This document shows positions 40,575 through 52,261 of a stretch of DNA of 64,000 nucleotides, piece by piece. The stretch lies in assembly GCF_033473495.1 (NCBI RefSeq), contig NC_088944.1:1-64000 (forward strand), written 5' to 3'. This DNA comes from Cercospora beticola. Lineage: Eukaryota > Ascomycota > Dothideomycetes > Mycosphaerellales > Mycosphaerellaceae. Every line of letters begins with the position of its first letter. Position 1 is the stretch's first letter. The translations under genes were made by a program, and so were the position numbers. The notes beneath the pieces were generated by a model that made no database searches, was not told where the DNA came from, and saw only the letters and a program-made list of their open reading frames with translations.

Positions 40575-43540
40575 CAACCGATATTTTACTCTATATATCG
40601 TTAGGATACTTATCCGCTTACTTAAAAGGGTACCTAGTTATCTAGAAGCAAGTCGAGAACTTACTAGCGAAGTTACCTTATTCTCTATACTTCTTATAAA
40701 GCTATTTTCGTAGTCGAAACCTACTCGCAATATATATAGCGATTAGACTAGATAAGCGGTAGCTAGATCCCTTAAGAGCGACTCTTATACTACCGAAAGA
40801 AATCCTTTATAATCTATACTTTTAGGCGCTAAGATCTAAGATAAGTCGAGATAATTATATTTAAGATAGTTATAGCCTCTATATCTTCTTTAAATAGTAG
40901 AGGTAGGTTTTTATTAATATAGTACGTAGTCGCGTCTTATTACTAGAGATATACGATTCTAAATTAAAGTAAGTATATAGGCTAGAGTATAGTTATATAG
41001 GCGCCTTAAATAACTCTTTTAAGATATATAACCTTAATAGCTATAGGCATATAGTATCTATATAGGTACGAGAGCTACGAGTATAGGTAAGGCTATAAAT
41101 TATAAGCTATACTTACCTATACTCTACTTTAACTATATATAAGCTCTAGTATACTAGTTATATAGTAACCTAGATATATTACTAACCGGCCTTAGACTAT
41201 ACTATAGGACCGAAGCTCTAGCCGAAACGTTAAATAGAAACTCTAATAGCTATAAGATTAGCGAAAGTAGTACTATAAGAGATATATAGTATAAGATAAG
41301 GACTCTAGTTTATCTACTAATCGAATAACTATAATATAGCGAAAGGACTATAGAAATATTATATTAAGAATATAAGATAGGCAACCTAGCGAGAGTACTA
41401 CGGAAGTATAACTAGGACTATATAGTAATCTCGGCTCGTCCTCTAACTTTTAGGATCTCTATTTTAGGCCTTTAGGCGTAAGCGAGACTAGTAAATTAAT
41501 CGCTATAAGTTTAATACTCGTTATAGAATAGTATATTTCTACGTATATACGATAATACTATCTAATATATCCGAGAAATATAAGTATTACTAAGATTACT
41601 TTATTATATATTAATATCTTAGCTCTTACTTATTTCTAGACTAACTCTAAATATAAGACTTCTCTCTATATTCTTAGGTACTTTAAATAAATATAACTCG
41701 TACTTCTACTACTCTCTAATAGTAGCTATATAGACCGTTAACCTTATTAAAAGCTTTATTACTACTAGCGAATATAACTAGCTATCTTATATCGACGATA
41801 TATAAGATACTTCCGGTAATAACCTAGGTACGTTATAAGCTCTACTAGGCTTAGTCTGCTATAATAGATATAGAGTAACGTCCTCTACTTACCTTTTATA
41901 TAAGTATCTTAATATACTAGAGAGATTAATTATAGTATACGAAACTAAAGCAGCCTCTAAGTATTCTATATTTATAGTCTTTAGTCTTCGTAAGCCTACT
42001 AAGATATCTAATATTTATAGCCTCTATTATTAAGCTTAGCCTAGTAGTAAGATACTTATATATAAGTATACCTCCGACGAAAGTTTCGATATCGACTAAT
42101 ATAGAGACTTTATAGAAAAGTTTCCTAATCTATACTATTAGTATTAAGTTTAGATATCTTTATACTATCTATATAGAGTCGAAAAGACGAGGTCTCTAAC
42201 GAGATCGAATAGATTATATATAACTCGACAATTCTACTTCCGGACTCTATATAGCGTCTAAAATATAATTAAGAGTCTATTATAGAAATTAACTAGTCGC
42301 TACTAGCGGACGGGCCTTTACCTCCTATCTATAAACTTAAGTAGAGTAAAACGAGATCTAATAAATACTATAATATTATATATAGCTAGACCTAATATAG
42401 TAAGTACTATAAGAAGAAAAAGAAGAGCACTTTCTATAAGCCTTTATATAAGTTTAACGAGTAATATATTCTTCCGGACTTAGATATTTTTAAAGTATTT
42501 TATATTACTAAGTAAGCTCCTACTATTGCTATTTACTAAGAGACGATATTCGATATTTAGGCGTTTTTATAGATCGCCGTAGGTTGTTAGAGCTATTATT
42601 ATACTTATATTAAATTTAGTTACTACTAGTCGTTTAATCTTATTAGAAGGATACTAGATTTTGTTCTTATAGTTCTATCTTATTCTCTCTATACTATAAA
42701 TATAACTTATAATCTCGGCCTAAATTAAGTAGCGCTACTTTATTAAATAGAAGCTAAAAATATATAATACGACTACGCTTAGACGACTCGAAAATAGAAT
42801 CTTATAGGAACTTAGATATAGGTAATATTCTATAATAAAAGAGCTTTAATAATCCTCTAGGTAATATATAAAGCTAGCTATAAGCCGTAGAAGTAGCTAG
42901 GTTACGTTTCTATTAAATTAGGCTCTAAATCTTACTAGGTATACTAAGGACTCTTAATAGACGCGCTGCGTACTATTATTAGTCCTTACTAAGAGTAAGT
43001 AGTAAGAATCGAAACGTATAAATACGCTAGAAACGAGCTATAATCGCGATATCGTAATATAGTTAGCTACTACTAGGTAGCAAACTAGCTCGTCTAAGAT
43101 AATAATAGCGTAAGTAATTAAGAGCTATTTGCTCGTAGAATATATAGTAAGCTATTTAATATAGTCGATAGTATATAGTTACTTCGAGTAAAATAGGTAA
43201 ATTTATAAAGATAATACCGGTATATAACTATAGAAGTAAATAGGGAAGATAGAGTAGAAGCCGGTAGTATTAGGAAATACCGGCCGAGAACTCGAAGTTC
43301 CTATTAATCTTTATATAGGCTCCGACTAGCTTCAAAATCTCTTATATACGGCTCGAGACCTAGTGCCCGGCTAGGTACGGGTTATACTCGAGTACTCTAT
43401 ATTTTACCGCGAGATCGAAGACTAATAGCCGGAACTCGTAATATAGGAGCCGTATTAGTATACGAGGTAGCTAGAAGCTAATCCTCTAATAAAATACTAT
43501 TAGAATATTCGAAAAAGAACTATTGCGCGTAACTACGCCT
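40575..43540. repeat. RIP-degraded repeat block, unclassified
   Basis: About 3 kb almost lacking CA and TG, with CpG retained. A short region near 42,350-42,420 reads as Lys/Tyr-rich on the plus strand, with Tyr residues that may replace Cys or His, but I could not assign a family. There are no LTRs. Confidence 0.7.
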
Positions 43541-43543
43541 TAG

Positions 43544-44150
43544 GTAACACTGCGAACAATCCTGCTACCCAAAAGGTTAGATGCTCGTCTTAGCGAGGTA
43601 ACTCAAGGCTGTGAGCCCGAAAACAAAGCAGAGATTAGCGATTCTACCTTCGCCGTCCACATGTTCGTGGTATGGATGTACAGAAACCATACCGAATCGC
43701 AAGTTCTAGCAGAGCTGCAATCGTTGCCCTAGCATCCTTGAAAAAGCAGAAGGGGACAAGTACCAAAACATTACGATCCAGGCTACCCGTCTGAACTCTG
43801 GGCATCCTTTGACGTTCGTAGTCGGTTCCAGACATGGCAATATCGGAGCCACAGCTGGGGGGCAAAAGACCAGTGATTACCGGAACACACTAAAATGGAT
43901 GAACAGCTGGACGATGAAGGAGCGAGATGATCGCATTAGAGAGACAACACGTGTCTTGTATACGGATATACACAAGCAGTACAAGGGGGTCGAGTGCAGC
44001 ACTACACATACCGACGAACAAGAATGCCAGATTATCGTCAAGCAAAAGTGTAAGGCGATCGCCAGAGACATGAACTACATCTCGGGCGTACTACATGCCT
44101 GCCCGGACCACACCGCTGAAAGCGTACAGATATTCGTTGGAGGGTACTGA
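43544..44150 (+). pseudogene. Frameshifted gene remnant cut at its 5' end by a repeat block
   Basis: Two overlapping plus-strand frames read as one protein. Frame A is open from 43,544 to TAG at 43,730-43,732 and includes M-F-V-V-W-M-Y-R-N-H. Frame B is open from 43,710 to the stop at 44,150; it includes T-F-V-V-G-S-R-H-G-N and then a charged, Cys-containing helical region ending F-V-G-G-Y. A single shift inside the 23-base overlap would join them. Upstream, frame A meets TAG at 43,541 where the RIP block begins, so the 5' part of the gene has been lost or degraded. The composition is clearly protein-like, but I recognise no family. Confidence 0.55.
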
Positions 44151-44830
44151 CAGTCAGTTCATGCTCAAGTGTCCTTGTGCTTTCTGTCGGTGTTTATACT
44201 CGGATATGCCAGCGAACGGCAACACTTACGGAGATAATCCTGTCACCAAAGGTCACACGGACAACAGACCTTTTGCTGGTGCCGGAGTTGAGCTGCACCA
44301 CGCTCTACTACTTTTGTATCTTAATACGACATTGGTATGCCCCATTTGTTCATCGGAATAGGCCGACTATTTCAAGATCGAAGCAGCTTTTCCGAAGGGC
44401 CTGAGTAACAAGGCAGCCGCCCTCGACCACCAGGCATTATCCACTGCTCGATGCTAAGCACTCTTCTGCTCAGAGTCTATGTCCAACCACCGTCTCGTTG
44501 ATTATGTGGGAAATGGCATCGCTCAAGTCTGCACACATACCACCACAGCACATGCACGACCGAAAATCGCACTACTGGTTCGTCAGCTTCCAGCGCATCG
44601 AACGAGTGTTTGGTACCAGCTGCTGAGACGAGGTCGCGTCCAATTGGCGTCTATGATCCAGCTGGCTGGAAGCCGGCTTCACAGCAAGGAAGCCAGGACC
44701 GACCCCGGTATCAGCAGTTCTGGACCAACCTGCATTGAATATCTCGTCAGCTGCGATCTTGCCTATATTCACCTCAACATTACGATCTCGAAATGACCCA
44801 GTGGACTATTAACCAAGACTGAATGTGTTG
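44151..44830. other. No convincing gene
   Basis: Frames of 70-105 codons overlap on both strands without motifs. One on the plus strand (44,479-44,796) is the most regular but cannot be supported. Confidence 0.35.
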
Positions 44831-44903
44831 CAGCGTCCGGGTTTGAACCCGAAGTCATGGAGACGCAAAACGCTCCTTTTTGCTACCTCATGCTCTAGCC
44901 ACG
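44831..44903 (-). tRNA. tRNA-like sequence, degenerate
   Basis: On the minus strand GGTTCAAACCC matches the pol III B box and T-loop, with a stem of four out of five pairs. Upstream, GCTA and TAGC form a perfect four-pair D-stem around a ten-base loop. However, the 5' half of the acceptor stem that should pair with CGCTGCA is missing, and the anticodon stem pairs poorly. It is a decayed tRNA gene or a SINE fragment rather than a working tRNA. Confidence 0.35.
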
Positions 44904-45745
44904 TAGAAGAAAGACGCACCTGGCTCAAGTGCGGAGCACGGCGGCGAGATGCGGCTGAGCAAGCATTGGATTCTGCAAGATTCCTGCCGCAGCGCGAGCA
45001 TTGAGACGGCTCGCAGTTGGTGCCGGGCAAAGCATGATGTCCACAATGTCGTGGCTTCCTCATTCCTCCAGCTGGAGAGCTTAGTTCCTCCGGTCTATGC
45101 AATGAGGGATGCTGTATGATGCATCCACGATCCGGCAAGCCTCTCTGGCTCGAGAGCTGTCGAACTATTCTCGTCTTCCACGCTGCTTGCTCCCGAAATC
45201 CACTGGCCAGGAGTCGTCATGTGCGAGCCATCTTAGTCGGTTGGTTTCTTCTAGACAACGAGACACCTGGACCAATGAGCCGAATGGCCAAGGCGGCTGT
45301 CGCATGTCTCGAATGCGCGCGAAGTTTGCACACGCTCTAGCAATGTGTACTTAGGCGCTCAGAAATCTGGTCTTGTTGGGAACCATACACACATAATTCG
45401 TCAGATTTCGTCCCGTCGTGAAGCCACACGTTCTGCCCAATTCCACGACTGATGTCTTCGGGATCTGCCTCTCAGATACGCGAGCCATGATAGTCACTGC
45501 TTCTCCGTCGCAGTCTCCTTCCCGCGAGGAGCTCGCACTTGCACTTCCTGCACGTACCGAAACATGCAACGAACTGCTGGACCTCGGAAATCTTGTCGGA
45601 CGGTTGAGTTTCGTGCCTCTCGAAGTTGGGGACCATGTCAACTAGGGAGGCAACGGCAGATGGAGCAATAACAAGGAGAGTCTATGTGCAGTTAAGAGAT
45701 TTGCTCTATGCCTGCCTACTGTCGATACTCAGCCTAGCTACTAAT
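44904..45745. other. Right part of the small island; no gene supported
   Basis: Short frames on both strands and no motifs. The switch to RIP-type sequence occurs at about 45,745. Confidence 0.4.
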
Positions 45746-48700
45746 ACTGAATATAGAGTTCGCAATTATATTCTCTTTAGTAATCCTTAGAACTTTCTTC
45801 TTATACTTGCTATACGTTAGACTAGACCTAGGTAGGTATAAAGGGTTTCCGTTTATCGGGGAGCTTAAGAAGTAGTAGATATATTAAGACGTAAAACGAG
45901 GACGCCTCGGAAGATAGTAGGGTTCTCTTAGCTAGAGCCTCTAGTAAGGTTATCTAGTAAATGTTCTAAGTCCTTAGCAAGTCTCTATACTTCCGACTAT
46001 TATAATAGAGTAACTTGCTTATCGTAATTAATCTACGATATAATTTCGCCTTTAATAAGAGTAAGGTACTACTATATTATATATATAGTATATCGCGAAG
46101 ACTAGGAGTATCGATAGAAGATTAGTAAATCTTAAGGAGAATATATTTTATATCTATAGCGTTCTATAGAATAGTAGATAGCGTAGATAGCTAGGATTAA
46201 TAAAGAAATTTAACGAATATATATCGTTTTTACTAATATATAGACTTAAGTATAGTAGCTAGAAGCGAGTAAGAAGAGGACTTTCGTTATATAGCCGACG
46301 CTATAGTAGTCTAAACGACCTATTTTTATATAATATAGAGAAGCTTAGCCTTTTATAGTAAAAATTAACTTTAAAAACTACTTACTTTATATTAGCTCCT
46401 TCTAGTATTTAGAAATAGACTAAGACGTAATTAGAATCTATACTCGCGCGGCTCTAGTTAGACTACGTTAAGGTCTATAAAGAAGTATAGAAAAAGTAGA
46501 TAGTAATAATCGAGGTAATACGACCTCTAACTAATATATAGCTAGGTACGTTATAGTATAATAATTGTAGCGCGTTATAGTATAATAATTATAGTATATT
46601 ATATAATAATAGATTAAGTAAGTTACTATATAAGAGAGCTCTAAGAGATTTATATTATTTCTCTTTACTTAATATAACTCTAAAGTATACTATACTTACT
46701 TATATTACTCTATCGATTATTATATTTATAGAAACCTCTCTACTAGAATATCTATATCTACTATACCGGCCTATAATATAGATATTCCTATCTAACTTCT
46801 AGTTAATAATATCTTATCTAAGAATATTAAATAGCTATAGTAGGAGCTAGTAGATATATAGGCCGAATTATAATAGCTTCGAGCTTCTATAAAGCTTCTA
46901 TAAGACGCGATATAAGTAGTATAGACAGAGCTAGAAAAATTATAGCCGAGTATTAATAATAAGCTTTATACTATCGAAGACGACTTCTTAGGAATTTTTA
47001 AAGAGTTAATAGCTTATATACTAATATAAATATATATATAAGGCTACTTATATCTCGCTCTTATTTTAGGAAATCGGCTACTAATATTAGTAGTAAATAT
47101 AAAGCTTAGGACTTATAGTAAGTAGTACCGGAGTTATCTTAAAAGCGAGTAATAGTAGGTATAGCTTAACTTAAGAATATCGCTTAATTATATAGTACTT
47201 AGTATAATAGTAATAATAGTATAAAGGATAGAGATTAATAAGCTTAAAGAGCTCTCGAAGATACTATCTAGATATATAAGATAAGCTATTATATAGACTA
47301 GTAGCTAAAAGAGTATAACTAGGAAATAGAGTTAAGAAAGCTAATAGTCTTATACTACTTATAGATAGTAGATTCTTTACTAGAGTTAGAGTAGATTTTA
47401 TATACCTCTATTCTATATTTAATATTAGCCTTAGTAAGCCGTTTTATACTCTTCCGAGCTCGTTTATTTATTCTTAATTAATATAGGTATATATATAGAG
47501 CTCTTAATTGCCTATCTTATTATCTAACTAGTAACTTATACTAGAAGATTCTCTTACTAATACTTACTCTAGTAATATATATTAAGTATTATTTATACGT
47601 TAGTATTTATAGTAATTACTAATAAGTCTTTATATTCTCTCTTCTCTATAAACTAGATATATAGTATAGCTAGTAGTCTTTTATATAAGTATTATACTAT
47701 ACTTAGTATCGAGGATTCTAAAAAAATATAGACTATCGATATCCTATCTCTTTATAGTAAGGCTAATACTTTAAACTATACTTCTTCGCTATATTAAGGC
47801 GCTACTATACTACTTTAGTTTATTATTTTATAGAGAAAGTTAAGTACTCGCTAGAACTATACTCGCTAGGTAGCTATAGTTTCTATAGAAGCGCTATCGA
47901 TATTTAAGGAACTTAATAAAGCTCGAAATATATACCGGACTACCTACTTATATCTCGTACTTAAATATATACGTTAGCGTAATATAGCTATAAGCCTAAA
48001 TATATATTCTTAGAGAATAGTAAGAAATACTTCTAACTATATCTATTTAGAGTCGTAGTATTTAAAGCGCGCTCTATTAACTTATATCTCGTTACTCTAG
48101 AATAATAGCTAAACGAAGTTTTATATATACTTTCTTATTATACTTAGCCTATAAGTCTAATATCGATAACGTATAATCGCGCTCTATATAGTATTAAATT
48201 ACGCGCTCTAATAAGAGATCTTATCCTTTAAATACTATTATATATATTAAAAAGATAGCTACCTTAATAGAGTAGGATCGAAGCTATATCTTAGATTCTT
48301 TAATAGGCTAGAAGTAATCTCCTTTATTATAGATAGGAATATAGAAAACTTAAGTAGTATAGCTACTCTCTAAAAAAGAGCCTATTTAGCTAGTAATAGA
48401 AATTATCTATAGTAAATAATTATTATAATAGCCTTCTATAATCGATTTTATAAGTAGAAAGAAGTAAGTAACGAAATAAATAATAAGGAGTATAAATACT
48501 ACTACTATTATAGCTATAACCTAAAATATAGTAGTTACGTTATAGATAGAAGTAGCGAAAGAAAGGTACCTAGTTAATATATTATCGGTCGTTATCTATA
48601 CTAGATATTACTATATAAATCTAGCTATTATATAGAGTTATTTCTACTATCCTCGAAATTAATTAGTCTAAAGGAAACGCTATAGAGATACTACTACTAG

Positions 48701-51134
48701 ATCTACTATAGAAGCGAGAAGACTTTCTACTACTCTAATTACTAGCTTAATTAATAATATATTAGTATAAGGTCTAGTAATATCTTAGTTCTAGTATAAA
48801 GATTCTTCCTATACTACTCTTCTAAATATAATATCTCTTATACTATCGGCTTTACCTAATATTATTAGTATATATATAATAGTAGAGATAGTTATACTAG
48901 TTATCCTATCTTATTACTATACTATAGGTACTAGAATAGTCTAGGTACTAACCTAGTAGCTAGTCTATCTTATACTTTAGATCTCTATTCTTCGAGATTC
49001 TACTTATTATACTAGGCTTCGAGTAGCTATATAGTTATTATAGAGCTATTAAGAGGCGATTGCTAGTACTTAAAACCTCTATTACGACTTTCTAGTATAT
49101 ATCTAATATATTTATTTCGCGAACTATAGTATAGCTAGTAATAGCTTCTTTATAGAATTATTATAAAGTATATAAAACGAGCTTACGAGATACTTAGTAT
49201 TCGAGTAGTCGTATAAAGTATATAAGAGCTATAAATATACTTAAAGATAAGATAAACTAGACGTATAGCAGATTCGGAACCTTAGGTATATTTATTCTTT
49301 CTATAATAGCTCTAGTCTCTTATAATATAGTAGAGTAGGTATAACGCTCCTAGAGAATATTTCGGTATTATATATATTAATTAGTATATTAAGCTATTTA
49401 AGTACGACTTAGTAATAGACTTCTATAACGTAGATAAATACTATCTAGAAGATACTAAAGTATATAATAAGAGCTCGATAAGCCTATATAATACTATTTA
49501 TATCGGCCGGTATATTAGAATATTATTATAAGTTTACTTATAGTTAAGGATAGCCTTATAGCTACGTCGTAGAATAGATATCGACGATATCCTAGTATAG
49601 TATAGTAATTGCCTAAAGTAGAGCCGGTAGTATATAGAGATATAGACCTTATCTTATAAACCTACTTAGTAAGGTCTATTACTTTAGAGTATTAAAAGAT
49701 TTCTTAGTTCGAAATAGAAACTTCTATATCTCGGCGAATTTGCGTAATAAGGCTAGTTAGTAGCTAGTAATAAATAACGGCCTAGATCGAAGAAGGTCTA
49801 GTAGAATAGAATAGTTATTACTATACTCCTCTCTCCTTCTAGTAGTATATAGCTATAGATTTCGTAGAGCTTTATCTTAATAGTATTACGCCGAGTAGTA
49901 TATAACGATTAGTACGCTATAGAGGCTATAGGCAGACGCTTCGCCTACTCGATTATAGCTTTGCGATCTATTTTACTATTAGTACTAGTAGGTATATACT
50001 TAAGTATCGCGATATTCGAGAGAATTATATATAAGAGTAACTAGATCCTAGGGCGATTACGAAGCTCTTATACTAGAGTACTACGACTTTGCTTATCTAT
50101 ATATTAGTTATATATAGTTATAATAAAACAGACGATTTTAGACTCGCTACTATCTAAGTACGTCGAGACGACTATAGTAGTAGTCTAGAAATCTTAGGTT
50201 TAAGAGTATATAAAGTCTTAGAGTCTAGATTCTAGCCTTAGACTCTAAGTTTTAAGAGTATATAAAGTTCTAGAATCTAGTTTCTATTCTTAGAATCTAG
50301 ATACTAGAAGTATATAAAGTCTTAGAGTCTAGATTCTACTAGTATTTAATCTCTTAGCCTACGAAGTCCTATTATATACCTCTATATAGTCGTAGGTAGA
50401 AACAAATAGCTTTAGCTATACTAGTAAAGTATAGGGCGGCTAGATATCTATAGAGGTAGGAAGAAAGTAATAAAAAAAAAAGTCTAGAAATCTATAGAAG
50501 TATATACCGGGCGAACTCTAACGAATACTATAAACTAGAGCTAGCGTAGCTAGAACTAATATAAGACCTAGTACTAAGAGACTAGACTAGAATCTCTAGA
50601 TAGTAAATTCTATCCTAGGCTTAGGAGCTAGAGTAGTAACCTAGTACTAAAATAAGCTAAAGAGAAGGAAAGAGTATACTATAATTAAAGCTTTAAAGTA
50701 AAGTAGGAAGAGTAGAGAGAAGTATAGGATAAAGTAGCTAAAACTATAAAGGAAAACGTCCTAGTCTAGGTAGAAGGCAGGATAATAAGCTAAATAAGAG
50801 GCCTAGAAATCTCTTAGGAAGTACTCTAGAGAGAAAGGAGGATATACCTCTATATACTAGTATATACCTCTAGTACTACTAGGTTTAACTACTTATTCTA
50901 AGAGATTAGGAACTCCGTCTATAGAGCCTATTTACTTGCTAGGTCCTATAGCAGAATTATATAATAACTAGTAGAACTATAGGAATAGAGATATTTATCT
51001 AAAGTCTAGCCCTCCTAGATACTTTATAACTAACTCTAAAGATAGAGTATCTAATAAAAGTAACTCTTATTCTATATTTAAAGCTATCTATAACAGAAGG
51101 GCTAGTTTAGAATACTACTACTTAATATAATTTC
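45746..51134. repeat. RIP-degraded repeat block, unclassified
   Basis: About 5.4 kb almost without CA or TG. At 46,760-46,990 the plus strand reads as a Leu/Gln/Ser-rich helical segment that could be a Gag-like coiled coil. At about 49,578 an I-D-D-I-L motif could be a reverse transcriptase core. Neither is enough to classify it, and no LTR pair was found. Confidence 0.65.
50207..50345. repeat. Three-copy tandem repeat, about 55-bp period
   Basis: AGTATATAAAGTCTTAGAGT and close variants start near 50,207, 50,260 and 50,308, each followed by CTAGATTCTA or CTAGTTTCTA. The units carry both orientations of TAGAGTCTA-like text. Confidence 0.75.
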
Positions 51135-51763
51135 TTTTAGATTAGTAGAATTGTAATCTAAGTATAGCAGAAGTACTAGAGGAAGTATAGACGTCGTAGG
51201 TAGATAGAGAGTAGTAGTAAGAGAGTAAGAGTAAAAGAGTAGAAAGCTTTTCTTGCTTACTTAGTCGACTATACTACGCGCTATAGGCCTTCTTATATAC
51301 TCTATTACTACGTACTAGAAGGTTCTACGTACGCGCAATCGCGTACGAGCACTAGGCAACTCTAGGACTAGTAATACTAAGAATAGAGCCTCGTAGAATA
51401 GCTTAGAATACTATAGAATATCGATTTATAATCGATATTCTACGAGGTTCTCTCGGTTTCTAGAAGCTACTCTAGAAGGATACCGGTAGAAACTTCTAGT
51501 CTACTACTTATATAGTCGCTCTAGAGGTTTCTAGAACCTTCTAGCCTAAAAGGGTAGTTAGATAGGGGTCCCCCTAGTTACCTTCCGAATTAGGAAGGTA
51601 TTAGGTTAGGTTACGTAACTATTAGGTGGTGTCACGTGACTGTTGGGTAGTGTTACGTAATCGTGACCTAATACCCTAAAAGGGTAGTTTGTATAGTACC
51701 CCCTTGTCCGCCTACCTAATTAGGAAATAGGGTCTAGGATAAGCTAAGCTTACCCTTCTAAGA
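51135..51763 (-). repeat. Copia LTR 1 (3' LTR of copy A)
   Basis: About 629 bp, beginning TTTTAGATTAGTAGAATTG and ending TACCCTTCTAAGA. Aligns end to end with 56,918-57,545 and 58,548-59,224. Confidence 0.9.
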
Positions 51764-52261
51764 CGCCCTCCTAAGATTAGCTTATCTAGAATCTTATAGT
51801 CTTATAATCTTAGTCCTTACGGTATAATAACTCCTATTAATGCCTATTATTATCCGCGGCTGCGTATAGTCTTCTTAGACTATATATTAAGGCTATAGGA
51901 GTCGCTTTAGAAAAAGTCCGAGCTTCCTCTAAAGCTTGCTCTAGAGTCTATAGATACTTAATGTCCTATTCTTACTTATTCTAATACGAATATAGGCGTC
52001 CCTATAACGCTAGAATAGCTATAGGCGATAAGCTTATAGACTAGGATAATTCATGCGTACTATACCGCTATTATCCTTAATATTAAAGCCGTATCTAGTG
52101 CTAAAAGTACTAAAATCTCGAATCTGACCTCTAACCTAGTAATCGCGAATAGAGCTTCTTTCTTAAGCATTCTTAGGCTATAATAAGCCTTCTAAGGGCG
52201 TATAAATAAGTATTCTAATCGCCCCTAAGCTAATATATCGCCCGATTAATGCACCTTATAA

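Noticed and set aside
44809..45138. 109-codon minus frame with several Cys
   Set aside because: It runs through the tRNA-like sequence; the Cys spacing does not match a known finger and the start is weak.
49570..49600. I-D-D-I-L motif as a reverse transcriptase core
   Set aside because: A single short motif in RIP DNA rich in GAT/GAC and ATA; no supporting motifs were found around it.
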